Source: W0P28-013 sp051870755 (lineage in GTDB: Bacteria; Bacteroidota; Bacteroidia; Bacteroidales; Paludibacteraceae). Taken from it: DNA of 64,000 nt. Position 1 is the stretch's first letter, and each line of letters starts with the position of its first letter. Location of the stretch: NCBI GenBank assembly GCA_051870755.1, contig JBJECE010000034.1, positions 41,390 to 105,389 on the forward strand, in the 5' to 3' direction. This document shows positions 51,820 through 60,453 of the stretch, piece by piece. The notes beneath the pieces are model-generated. The model worked only from the letters and a program-made list of their open reading frames with translations. It was not told the origin of the DNA and did no database searches. A program made the position numbers and the translations under genes.

Positions 51820-52860
51820 TTATTTATTGACCACGATTTTGGCCACATGCGTTTTGTCGTCGGCTTGCAAGCGGAGCAGATACATGCCGTTGGCCAAGTC
51901 GCCGAGCGAAAGTGCCTCGCCCGAAGCAACCGTGCCTTGCGAAAGCACCTGTCCCGACAGCGACACAATGGCGTAGTGCATTTCGGGCATCTCGGTGGTG
52001 ATGGTAACGAAGTCGGTTGCCGGATTGGGATAGATGGCCAGCTCGCGGAACGTTACCGTCCGGATGGGCGTTTCGCCGCTGTACCATGCTTCGCCTTTCT
52101 TGTTACCCCAAATGTATTCTGCCAACTCGGGATGGTCAACAAACGGATTGCGGTTTTTCTGACATGCAAACACTGCATCGTTACGCAACGTCTCTTTTTC
52201 GGAAACAGGATCATTGCGATGCCATTTTAACAACATTGTCGCCACGGACGACACAAAGCCATTATTGCCACTGCCAAACATACCGCCACTCCATGAGGAA
52301 CATTTATCGGCATAACGCGTAGCCATGTAAAAGTAAATGCGCGCAATATCGCCCTTAAATTCGTCCACCGGTTCGAAAGCAGAACTACTACGCCAACCCA
52401 ACGCACGCGAATCACCACATACGGGCGAACTATGATCGCTCACTTCGCCATAAGGCAAGTTGCCGCGAAAATTATTCACACGCGCATCGGTAGGCAATAC
52501 ATGATATAAATCGCTTTTCATAGGCGAACCTTTTGAAAACCAACTCTGCGGAACCGTATGTTCTTTATTCCAACACTGACATACTTTGTTTTGACTGCAG
52601 TTGGCGTCGTCAAACGAAAATTCACATGTGGAATAAATGTCCCATACTCGATCCGGATTATCAATACGCGCATCAGTGGACGGATAGTATTCTTCCAAAT
52701 TATCGTAAGATATAACTTTATGACCATCAATCACACCGGCTAATGCCGTACGCAATGTTGCATTGGATTTTCCCTCGGCCGCAGCATAGTAGCCGGCCGG
52801 TGCTTCGGCATAAATGGCTGCCGCAACAAACAGCAGCGCAAATAGAACTGATTTTTTCAT
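51820..52860 (-). CDS. Endonuclease I-family secreted nuclease, array gene 4
   Basis: A 346-residue secreted protein: signal peptide (MKKSVLFALLFVAAAIYA), then one endonuclease I domain (about 20-268) with CWNKEHTVPQSWF (catalytic His 101), a downstream YHVLPTDARVNNFRGN, FEPVDEFKGDIARIYFYMATRY and NPFVDHPELAEYIWGN. A short linker is followed by a type A T9SS sorting domain (about 277-346: LAIYPNPATDFVTI, NGMYLLRLQAD). It is the simplest of the four tandem copies, without extra Ig-like domains, and the distal end of the array. Its YPNP motif is the textbook T9SS tail start. Confidence 0.92.
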   Translation of the reverse strand: MKKSVLFALLFVAAAIYAEAPAGYYAAAEGKSNATLRTALAGVIDGHKVISYDNLEEYYPSTDARIDNPDRVWDIYSTCEFSFDDANCSQNKVCQCWNKEHTVPQSWFSKGSPMKSDLYHVLPTDARVNNFRGNLPYGEVSDHSSPVCGDSRALGWRSSSAFEPVDEFKGDIARIYFYMATRYADKCSSWSGGMFGSGNNGFVSSVATMLLKWHRNDPVSEKETLRNDAVFACQKNRNPFVDHPELAEYIWGNKKGEAWYSGETPIRTVTFRELAIYPNPATDFVTITTEMPEMHYAIVSLSGQVLSQGTVASGEALSLGDLANGMYLLRLQADDKTHVAKIVVNK

Positions 52861-52881
52861 GATGTATTGTTTTTTTGTTAT
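52861..52881. repeat. Identical 21-base spacer, copy 1
   Basis: The 21 bases between the gene 3 and gene 4 ORFs are identical to those at 54214-54234. With the flanking sequences they mark recent duplication of a junction. Confidence 0.9.
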
Positions 52882-54213
52882 TTACAAAGCAATTTTAAGT
52901 GTGCGTTGTTCGCCGTTGGCGTGTACGCGCACGAGATAAAGTCCGTTTGGCAAAGCAAATGTTTCGGTATCGCCCTCGGCCGTGCGCTGCTCTACAAGGC
53001 GGCCGGTGCAGTCGAATACGGACACATGTGCCTGCAACGGCAGATGAGCAATCTGCACAGCATATTTTCCGACTGTATAGCATACCACATCGGGCAACGG
53101 CACGGTGTTGATTGCCGAAATTTCGGGATCGTTGGCTGTTTCGATAGTTACTACACCTTTGGCCGCCGATATAGTCAGACGTCCAAGTGTGGCATCGTAT
53201 GTATAAGTGGCACCTTTGACGCTCAAATTGGCAGCTTGAGGGTGTGTGCCATCGGCAAAAGTCAGATAACAGATAAATCCGGCCGGCGTTGTCCATGTAT
53301 AATGTGGCGCCACGGTGGCAGTCGTCGTGGTATTTACGCTATATGCCGTAACACCCGTTTCGTCCTTCAGTAAATTGATAGCCAATTCGGGATAATCGAT
53401 AAACGGATTGCGATTGCCTTGATATGTCTGTCCGCCATCGTTACGCACCATTTCGGTAAGCGATGGTGGGTCTTGCATGTGCCATTTCAGCAAAACGGCC
53501 AACGATTCGAAGACACCACTCGTACCTAATTTGCTAAATAATTGAGCATTACCCAAATACAAACTATCTTTACAACTCCCATCCTGACCATAAGTGATAT
53601 AATCGTACAAGATGACACGCGCACAATCGCCACGATAAGAGCCTAAATTGCTTTTTTTGTAATTGACATTATTGATTGTTACATCGTCGGGGTCGTAATA
53701 CGAACCCGATTCGCCATACGCATCATTACCGCGATCGCTATTCACAGACGTACTTGCAGGGCGAACCGATTGCATATCGTGTCCCATAGGTGTATCCTTA
53801 TCAGCACCTTTCGATTGCGGCCAGGTATGTTCGCGATTCCAAGTTTTTCCGCTATCCCACACACCACTAAGCGATTGACCATTATAATAACTTATAATAT
53901 TACCATTGGTATTCAAATCCTTATCAACATTCACATATTGATACCGCAATGTATTGTAACTAAAATTTGAGCCACCAATCCGGCTGGTATTACCCATCAA
54001 TGTATTCAACGAGCAAAAAAGTGTTTCGCCGGTTTGTCCCATCAGTGTGGTATAGACATACGCGCCCGTATAATAGGCAGCCTGTTTGGCCTGATAATCG
54101 GTATAAGCCGCACGGCCTTCGTCCGATGCTACATGTGCCTGCATATCAATGCCTGCCCAACTTGGTATAGTAATACCAAGCAGTAGAATGATACTCAAAA
54201 ATTGTTTTTTCAT
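52882..54213 (-). CDS. Endonuclease I-family secreted nuclease, array gene 3
   Basis: A 443-residue secreted protein (signal MKKQFLSIILLLGITIPSWA). Its endonuclease I domain is diverged from its neighbours: catalytic WNREHTWPQS (His 129), then SVRPASTSVNSDRGNDAYGE in place of the usual lipid-loop segment, and LLKWHMQDPPSLTEMVRND, then NPFIDYPELAINLL. A longer helical N-part (about 25-110) is unlike the other copies. A Big/MG2-like beta domain (about 300-370) and the T9SS tail (SVFDCTGRLVEQRT, NGLYLVRVHANGEQRTLKIAL) follow. That tail is nearly identical to that of gene 2, also at DNA level. Confidence 0.85.
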   Translation of the reverse strand: MKKQFLSIILLLGITIPSWAGIDMQAHVASDEGRAAYTDYQAKQAAYYTGAYVYTTLMGQTGETLFCSLNTLMGNTSRIGGSNFSYNTLRYQYVNVDKDLNTNGNIISYYNGQSLSGVWDSGKTWNREHTWPQSKGADKDTPMGHDMQSVRPASTSVNSDRGNDAYGESGSYYDPDDVTINNVNYKKSNLGSYRGDCARVILYDYITYGQDGSCKDSLYLGNAQLFSKLGTSGVFESLAVLLKWHMQDPPSLTEMVRNDGGQTYQGNRNPFIDYPELAINLLKDETGVTAYSVNTTTTATVAPHYTWTTPAGFICYLTFADGTHPQAANLSVKGATYTYDATLGRLTISAAKGVVTIETANDPEISAINTVPLPDVVCYTVGKYAVQIAHLPLQAHVSVFDCTGRLVEQRTAEGDTETFALPNGLYLVRVHANGEQRTLKIAL

Positions 54214-54234
54214 GATGTATTGTTTTTTTGTTAT
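54214..54234. repeat. Identical 21-base spacer, copy 2
   Basis: Same 21 bases as 52861-52881. The third spacer of the array (56674-56694) is also 21 bases but has a different sequence. Confidence 0.9.
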
Positions 54235-56673
54235 TTACAAAGCGATTTTAAGTGTGCGTTGTTCGCCGTTGGCTTGTACGCGCACAAGATAAAGTCCGTT
54301 TGGCAAAGCAAATGTTTCGGTGTCGTCATCGGCCGTGCGCTGCTCCACAAGGCGGCCGGTGCAGTCGAATACAGCCAAGGAGGTGCCTGGGCAGAGATTG
54401 ATAACATGCAACAGATGCCGATCGGTATAATAAACCAAACCTTCGGCGTCGCTGTACTCAATGGCGGTTGCTGTTCCGCCCTCCAATGTAGTAACGGCAA
54501 TATCCTCCGACACGGCTACACCGTCAGGCGTTACATTATAATAATACTCCGTGTTCGGTTCAAGACCTACTACCGTGTAACTCTGCAAATTACCAACCTG
54601 TTTGGGATAACCGGAGAGCGAAACGTTGGTAATAGCTTCGCCGCCACCAATTACTTTGACATTATTGACATTGACGCGTTTTCCGCCTTCCAACGATTCA
54701 ATCACGACACTGACAGACGTATTTTCGGCAGCAGCTGCGACAGGTAACACATAATCAGCAAATGCGTTCGTTAACGTAAATGTCTGCGACACAGAGCCGG
54801 CGGTTATTTTCATTTGGGTACCTTCATCGGTGTTATAATATTTCGCATTGACCACAACAGAGCCGCCTTTCGACAAATCAAGGTTTTTATACGTCAGCGA
54901 GCCAACCTTGGAACCGGAGCCTAAACGCACACAGTCTTCAATATCGTAATTCACGCTGCCACCTGTTGTAGCGGTTGTTGCTTTATTGCACGCATCTTCG
55001 AGCAAGGTTACTTCGGCAACACCAGTCACTTCTTGTTTGAACACATCTAACGTATAGCCGGACACGCCACCATTTGTCCAATTGGCCGTGAAACTGTTTT
55101 TGGTAATGTTCGTCGCATCCAACGCGCTGAATGAGCAACTGCCCGTCAGCGGCACATTCACGGTAGCAAAATCAGGACTCGACACCACCAGCGTAGCCGT
55201 ATGTGTGCCAAGCGCGGTCGGTTGGTACGACACCGTTACGAATTTACCGTCATTGACCTCGGCGGCCGTTGCCGATGCTGCCGACACAGCAAACATGGCT
55301 GCGTGTGTGCCCGAGACGGACAGACTGACATTCGACGATAAATTAGTGCCTTTCAGTTCGACTGTTTGGCTGTATTTGTCCGCCACATTATCGGCCACAA
55401 ATAACAAGCCATCGGTTGTCGGCGACACTAAAGCCGCTTCGCATTTCCCGATCAAAGTTACTACCACTGCCGTCGTTTCGTCGCTACCGATAGTCAGCGT
55501 AGCGGTGTGATTGCCCAAACTTTGCGGCGTGTACGACACTGTAACCGCTGCTCCCGCCAAAGCGGCTGTGCTTGTAATGCTTGCCGGCGTTACGGCAAAC
55601 AGCGCCGCATTTGTGCCGCTAATAGTAAGCGACAAATTTTGTGTCAGCAGCACACCTTTGACAGTCAGCACCTTAGTAATCTTTTCCCCGATATTAGCCG
55701 AACCGACTTCAAAGGTAGAAGCGTTTTGCGGTGCAATAATCGTCGGGTCGGTCAGCGCGCATGTGCACCCCGACAAATCGGACGTTTCAGCATAATCTTG
55801 TGAATAGGTCGAAAGTATTTTCGAAAAATCGACCTGTTCGCCTTTGCGGTTGCCCCAAATGTATTCTGCCAAGCAGGGATAATCGATGAACGGGTTACGA
55901 TTGCCTTGGCTGTAAGCACCGGTATTGTATTTTGTATTACCAAATATGGCTTCATTTCTGATTTTTTCTTTTTCCGACACAGGATCGGCACGATGCCATT
56001 CAAGCAACATGTTAATCGCCCAAGTTTGAAAACCATTATTGTCGCTACCAAACATACCACCACTCCACGAAGAACATTGATCGGCGTAGCGTGTAGCCAT
56101 ATAAAAATAGGTACGCGCCAAATCGCCTTTGTATTTATCGTCCGGCTCGTACACTAGCGCACTATAGCCGGGGTAAGTGCAACTACCACGGCGACCCAAC
56201 GCTTCCGTCATGCCATTGGTAGTGCACTTTTCGCCACCACTGCATTCACCAAGCGCATTGTTACCACGATAAGAATTGACATAACATGATGTCGGATAGA
56301 GATGAAACGCATCGCTATACATTGGCGATGCTTTGTTGAACCAAGATTTCGGCACGGAATGTTCACGATTGTAACCGCCACAATCAACAGAAGCACAATA
56401 CTCACTTCCCGGTGTATAAGTACATTCAGAATAGATGTCGATAATCATATTGCGCGTATCGGCATCGTTTTCTTTGGTATCGGAATATTTATACAATTCC
56501 TTCAAATCATCATAAGACACAATCGTATGGTCATCAATTATTGCCATAAGGGCTTTGCGCAAGGCATCGTCCGACTTGCCGTTGGCCGAGGAGTAATAGG
56601 TTTCCGACGGCTGCGCCCACAAGGCGGCAACCGAAATAATCCCAAGACAAAATGAAACAAGTATTTTTTTCAT
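54235..56673 (-). CDS. Endonuclease I-family secreted nuclease, array gene 2, with two Ig-like repeats
   Basis: An 812-residue secreted protein, the largest copy. Signal peptide (to about residue 20), endonuclease I domain (about 25-290) with CGGYNREHSVPKSWF (His 105), YPTSCYVNSYRGNNALGE, YKGDLARTYFYMATRYADQC and NPFIDYPCLAEYIWGN. Then two tandem abnormal-Ig/choice-of-anchor type repeats (about 312-410 and 415-512), a fibronectin-like FTANWTNGGVSGYTLDVF stretch, a carbohydrate-binding-like beta domain (about 545-680) shared with gene 1, and the T9SS tail. The 545-680 block is close to identical to that of gene 1 at DNA level. The repeated domains suggest binding to a surface or polymer. Confidence 0.9.
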   Translation of the reverse strand: MKKILVSFCLGIISVAALWAQPSETYYSSANGKSDDALRKALMAIIDDHTIVSYDDLKELYKYSDTKENDADTRNMIIDIYSECTYTPGSEYCASVDCGGYNREHSVPKSWFNKASPMYSDAFHLYPTSCYVNSYRGNNALGECSGGEKCTTNGMTEALGRRGSCTYPGYSALVYEPDDKYKGDLARTYFYMATRYADQCSSWSGGMFGSDNNGFQTWAINMLLEWHRADPVSEKEKIRNEAIFGNTKYNTGAYSQGNRNPFIDYPCLAEYIWGNRKGEQVDFSKILSTYSQDYAETSDLSGCTCALTDPTIIAPQNASTFEVGSANIGEKITKVLTVKGVLLTQNLSLTISGTNAALFAVTPASITSTAALAGAAVTVSYTPQSLGNHTATLTIGSDETTAVVVTLIGKCEAALVSPTTDGLLFVADNVADKYSQTVELKGTNLSSNVSLSVSGTHAAMFAVSAASATAAEVNDGKFVTVSYQPTALGTHTATLVVSSPDFATVNVPLTGSCSFSALDATNITKNSFTANWTNGGVSGYTLDVFKQEVTGVAEVTLLEDACNKATTATTGGSVNYDIEDCVRLGSGSKVGSLTYKNLDLSKGGSVVVNAKYYNTDEGTQMKITAGSVSQTFTLTNAFADYVLPVAAAAENTSVSVVIESLEGGKRVNVNNVKVIGGGEAITNVSLSGYPKQVGNLQSYTVVGLEPNTEYYYNVTPDGVAVSEDIAVTTLEGGTATAIEYSDAEGLVYYTDRHLLHVINLCPGTSLAVFDCTGRLVEQRTADDDTETFALPNGLYLVRVQANGEQRTLKIAL
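54649..55085 (-). repeat. Shared DNA module, copy in array gene 2
   Basis: About 430 bases nearly identical to 57049-57490 in array gene 1, with only scattered differences, covering the beta domain and the FTANW-type segment. Identity falls away on both sides, so only this module was copied or converted. Confidence 0.8.
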
Positions 56674-56694
56674 GATATTCAGATTTTTGTGTGT

Positions 56695-58788
56695 TTATTT
56701 CGTAACAATGACTTTTTGCACGGTTTGTGCCGTTCGAACGATGTAGATGCCGCACAAGGAGCCGTTGGCGGCTGTTACATCGCGCCCGACAAGGTCGTAA
56801 ATGCGACACGCTACACTGCACTCGATGCGGCCGTCGCGCGCCACACACACAGGCATATCGGCTGTCGGCACAGCGATAGAGGTTGATGGGGTTAGCGTTA
56901 CCTTAATTTCGTCGCTTGGGTCGCCACCTTGCGGCGTAACGGTGTAATATATCGGGACATCGTCGCTAACCGAGGCTACCACATCGTACGACAAACCGCT
57001 GACCGACACGGGGAATCCATCGAGCGAGACTTGCACAATATTTTCGCCGCCACCAATTACTTTGACATTATTGACATTGACACGTTTCCCGTTTACCAAC
57101 GATTCAATCACGACACTGACAGACGTATTTTCGGCAGCGGCTTCGACAGGTAATACATAATCAGCAAACGCGTTCGTTAACGTAAATATCTGCGACACAG
57201 AGCCGGCGGTTATTTTCATCTGGGTACCTTCATCGGTGTTATAATATTGCGCATTGACCACAACAGAGCCGCCTTTCGACAAATCAAGGTCTTTATACGT
57301 CAGCGAGCCGACTTTGGAACTGGAGCCTAAACGCACACAGCCATCAATATCGTAATACACGCCGACGGCAGTTGTAGCAGTTGTTTCTTGGTTGCACGCA
57401 TCTTCGAGCAAGGTTACTTCGGCAACGCCACTCACTTGCCGTTTGAACACATCGAGCGAATAACTTTCGACACCGCCATTTACCCAATTAGCCGTGAAAC
57501 CTTCGGCCGTAACATTGGTAGCCGGCAAAGCGTGGAATCCGCACACGGCCGTCAGATTGACGGCGGTGCTGCGCGCCAATTCGCTACTCGAAATGACAAG
57601 TTGCGCTGTGGTTTGGCCGAGTTGCGAAGGTGTAAATTCCACGACTAATTCGATGCCGTTCAGCGCCTGTTCGGCAGTAATGGCAGTCGGTTCTACGCTA
57701 AACGCATCAGACTGACTACCAACAATTTGCACCGACAAATCTTTAGTAAGCAGCACCCCTTTCACGGCAATGGTTTTGGTGATGGTTTCGCCAACGCCGG
57801 CCGTGCCGAAATCGATCGACGAGCCATTGCGCGGCGCCGTGATGGTCGGTTCGGTAATCTCGCTATTGCAGCCGCATTTATCGGCTTCGGGCAGCGACAA
57901 ATAGTCGTCGTCGCGCGTAAATTTCAGTTTGGAAAAATCGACCGGCTCGCCTTTGCGGTTGCCCCAGATGTATTCCGCCAAGCAGGGATAATCGATAAAC
58001 GGATTGCGGTTGTGTTGAAAATGATTCACAGCGTCGGCACGGTCAATCTCTTTGGACGACACGGGGTCTTGCCGATGCCACTGTATCAGAACTTCGATTT
58101 CCCAATCCTGAAATTCGAGATAAGTATCATTCTGCATAGCGTAGCGCGACCCGACATCTTTATTATCAAGTCGCCAACCGTTGTGAGCCGAAAATTGCGA
58201 ATCGGGATTGCCATTGAGGTCTTTTCCGTAGCAGGTGGCCATGTAAAAATAGGCGCGTGCAAAATCACCTTTGTATTCATCTTTCGGTTCCCAAATATAA
58301 TGGTCTTCGTTCAAAGCATCGTGGTGGCGTTGGCCTATTTTCAGCGAGCCGACCTCTTTGGTAGGCGTTTCTACATTGCCCAACGGATAATTGCTGCGTG
58401 CGCTGTTGGCCGCTTTATTCGACGGATTCAGATGGTAGCAATCTTTGTAGGCATCGACTTCGGCACCGCCCCACCAACTTTTGGCAAAACTATGTTCGAC
58501 GTTACAACCGCTAACCTCCGCTCCCGGCGTTGTAAATGGTTTCCAATCGTCGCAATACATATCCATACACAAATTCGTGTTTGTATCGCGGTCGGAATAA
58601 TAGAACACTTCCCAAGTACCGCTGCTGTATGGGATGACTGTGTGTTGGCGAATAATGGATTTAAGCGTGCCTTTCAGTTGCGCATCGCTTTTGCCGTCGG
58701 CGGCGTTGTAGTAGCCATCGGGCATTTCGTCGGCTATACAGCACAACGAAACAGCTACCGAAAAGAGTAGAATCAGTGTACGTTTCAT
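56695..58788 (-). CDS. Endonuclease I-family secreted nuclease, array gene 1
   Basis: A 697-residue secreted protein and the first gene read from the 58844-58874 promoter. Signal peptide (MKRTLILLFSVAVSLCCIA), endonuclease I domain (about 22-290) with CNVEHSFAKSWWGG (His 99), CYHLNPSNKAANSARSNYPLG, YKGDFARAYFYMATCYG and NPFIDYPCLAEYIWGN. One Ig-like repeat follows (about 317-415), then the fibronectin-like FTANWVNGGVESYSLDVF, the beta domain shared with gene 2, and a T9SS tail (CRIYDLVGRDVTAANGSLCG, then IYIVRT) that matches the beta-helix protein at 13401 rather than genes 2 and 3. Confidence 0.92.
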   Translation of the reverse strand: MKRTLILLFSVAVSLCCIADEMPDGYYNAADGKSDAQLKGTLKSIIRQHTVIPYSSGTWEVFYYSDRDTNTNLCMDMYCDDWKPFTTPGAEVSGCNVEHSFAKSWWGGAEVDAYKDCYHLNPSNKAANSARSNYPLGNVETPTKEVGSLKIGQRHHDALNEDHYIWEPKDEYKGDFARAYFYMATCYGKDLNGNPDSQFSAHNGWRLDNKDVGSRYAMQNDTYLEFQDWEIEVLIQWHRQDPVSSKEIDRADAVNHFQHNRNPFIDYPCLAEYIWGNRKGEPVDFSKLKFTRDDDYLSLPEADKCGCNSEITEPTITAPRNGSSIDFGTAGVGETITKTIAVKGVLLTKDLSVQIVGSQSDAFSVEPTAITAEQALNGIELVVEFTPSQLGQTTAQLVISSSELARSTAVNLTAVCGFHALPATNVTAEGFTANWVNGGVESYSLDVFKRQVSGVAEVTLLEDACNQETTATTAVGVYYDIDGCVRLGSSSKVGSLTYKDLDLSKGGSVVVNAQYYNTDEGTQMKITAGSVSQIFTLTNAFADYVLPVEAAAENTSVSVVIESLVNGKRVNVNNVKVIGGGENIVQVSLDGFPVSVSGLSYDVVASVSDDVPIYYTVTPQGGDPSDEIKVTLTPSTSIAVPTADMPVCVARDGRIECSVACRIYDLVGRDVTAANGSLCGIYIVRTAQTVQKVIVTK
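57049..57490 (-). repeat. Shared DNA module, copy in array gene 1
   Basis: Partner of 54649-55085. The flanking parts of the two genes are clearly more diverged than this block. Confidence 0.8.
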
Positions 58789-58843
58789 GGTATATTTAGG
58801 TTAAAAGCAACAACGACTTCTGCACTTGCGGTGCAAAAGCCTA

Positions 58844-58874
58844 CAAAGGTACAACTTTATTGTCAAGAAACCAA
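58844..58874 (-). promoter_or_regulatory. Promoter of the nuclease array
   Basis: Reverse strand: TTG at 58874-58872, 20-base gap, TAccTTTG at 58851-58844. It lies 55 bases ahead of the first nuclease ATG, and no terminator is visible in the 21-base spacers, so the four genes should share a transcript. Confidence 0.75.
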
Positions 58875-58886
58875 GAAATTTAACAC

Positions 58887-60026
58887 TTATTGTACAAAGT
58901 GTCCGTCGATGATACGTCCGGTTTTGTCCACAAACGTACACTGAAAGGTCTGTCCGGCCTCGGTTTGCGCCACCACCACCTCGCCCGATGCGATGGTTTG
59001 CACCTCGGCGCCGTATGTGAACGAGGCAGCCGCGACGGAATAGGCGCGCGCGCCGGCAAACTCGTAATGTCCGTTCGGGCAGCGGTCGCTGACGCTCAAT
59101 GGCACATACAGGTCGAATTGCAGCAGCGTGTCGGCATCGGCCGCCGTAAATCGCAACGCATTTAACCCGACTGCATAGGCGTCGCCCAAAAATTGTTGTG
59201 TAACAGATTGTGTTTCAAACGCATAAGTTACAGGTGGTGTATCGCCACTACGATCCAGCACATCGATTTTGCCACTGAAACGCACTGCAACATCTTCGTT
59301 GCGACTGCCGACGAAATGTGCTTCGCAAGTATAACTATCGCCTGTTTGTTTAATCCAAAACGTGCCGGTTTCGATAAACACCACACGCAGACCGTCGGCT
59401 GCGCGCTGCCCCACAAACGTGCCGGTGGCGTATTGCACGCCGCTTTCCTCGTAGAGGGTGCCGGGCGCAAACGTAAAATCTTCGCGCGACGCCGACACGC
59501 TGTAACTGCCGGCCGGCACCGACAAATTGCCCTGCGGCACATTCATGTCGATGTTTACAAACAGGCCTTCGCCGACAAGCGCGCCTTCGTTGTCGAGCGA
59601 CAGCCCGCTACCAAGCATTCGTAATACAAAATTGTTCGTCCCGACGTTGTAGGCATCGCCGTAATACAACGCCGTGGCGCGGTCGAATGTCAGGTCGTAG
59701 TCCAAATCGTTGACCACCACTTCGCATGTGGCCGATTGTTTGCCGGCAGTGGCCGTGATGGTACATTTGCCGGAATAGACCGCCGTAACGACGCCTTTGG
59801 CCGACACCACCGCCACCGATTCGTCGCTCGATTGCCACTTGACCGTATTGGCGTAGGCCGACGACAAGGGATAGACGCGCACTTCGATGGTGTCCTGCTC
59901 GCCCACATCCAGCGAAAGCGATGTCGGGTTGAGCACAACCGACTCGACCGGATATTCGTCGCACGCTGCGAAACCAATCAACAAGGTCAGCAGACAAAGT
60001 ATGTTAGCAATTTTTTTCACGCTCAC
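58887..60026 (-). CDS. Big2-domain lipoprotein
   Basis: A 379-residue lipoprotein (lipobox GFAAC, Cys 22). Residues about 25-110 form a bacterial Ig-like (Big2) domain: VESVVLNPTSLSLDVGEQDT, then AVVSAKGVVTAVYSGKCTITAT. Two copies of a beta domain follow, one with YYGDAYNVGTNNFVLRML (about 118-135) and one with FLGDAYAVGLNALRFTAAD (about 270-288); the similarity between them suggests an internal repeat. Lipidated surface protein of unknown binding function. It lies upstream of the nuclease array on the same strand but the array has its own promoter. Confidence 0.7.
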   Translation of the reverse strand: MSVKKIANILCLLTLLIGFAACDEYPVESVVLNPTSLSLDVGEQDTIEVRVYPLSSAYANTVKWQSSDESVAVVSAKGVVTAVYSGKCTITATAGKQSATCEVVVNDLDYDLTFDRATALYYGDAYNVGTNNFVLRMLGSGLSLDNEGALVGEGLFVNIDMNVPQGNLSVPAGSYSVSASREDFTFAPGTLYEESGVQYATGTFVGQRAADGLRVVFIETGTFWIKQTGDSYTCEAHFVGSRNEDVAVRFSGKIDVLDRSGDTPPVTYAFETQSVTQQFLGDAYAVGLNALRFTAADADTLLQFDLYVPLSVSDRCPNGHYEFAGARAYSVAAASFTYGAEVQTIASGEVVVAQTEAGQTFQCTFVDKTGRIIDGHFVQ

Positions 60027-60052
60027 ACATTAAAAACGCGGTATTTAGCCGT

Positions 60053-60451
60053 TTATTGCGTTACCGATGCCGGCATCGCCAATGGTTTGCCGCTGCCTGT
60101 CCATTCCAAGATGCCGCCTTGCAAATTGTACACTTCGAATCCGGCTGCGACTAAACGTTGCGCCGCAGCTGCACTGCGTTTGCCCGAGCGACAATAGATG
60201 GCCACCGGCCGCGATTTATCCAACTTTTCGGCACAGAGTGCATCGAAATCGGCCGCTTTGAAATCGATCAGCAGCGCATCGGCAATGTGTCCCTGCGCAA
60301 ATTCGGCCGGCGTTCGCACATCGACAAGTTGCACATCGGCGTTGGTTATCAGTTGCGCAAACGCATCGGCATCGATGTTGGAAAACTGCTGCGCCCTACA
60401 GCCGCACAAGCCGGCCGCAAGCGCCAAAAGCAGACATTTTACGTTTTTCAT
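60053..60451 (-). CDS. Rhodanese-domain lipoprotein
   Basis: A 132-residue lipoprotein (lipobox LCGC, Cys 18) with one rhodanese domain (about 25-125): VQLVDVRTPAEFAQGHIADA, the active-site loop IYCRSGKRSA with the catalytic Cys near residue 86, and NLQGGILEWTG. Single-domain rhodaneses transfer sulfur from thiosulfate or persulfide; a periplasmic role in sulfide or cyanide handling is possible. It is 2 bases after asd and 26 bases before the Big2 gene. Confidence 0.88.
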   Translation of the reverse strand: MKNVKCLLLALAAGLCGCRAQQFSNIDADAFAQLITNADVQLVDVRTPAEFAQGHIADALLIDFKAADFDALCAEKLDKSRPVAIYCRSGKRSAAAAQRLVAAGFEVYNLQGGILEWTGSGKPLAMPASVTQ

Positions 60452-60453
60452 AA

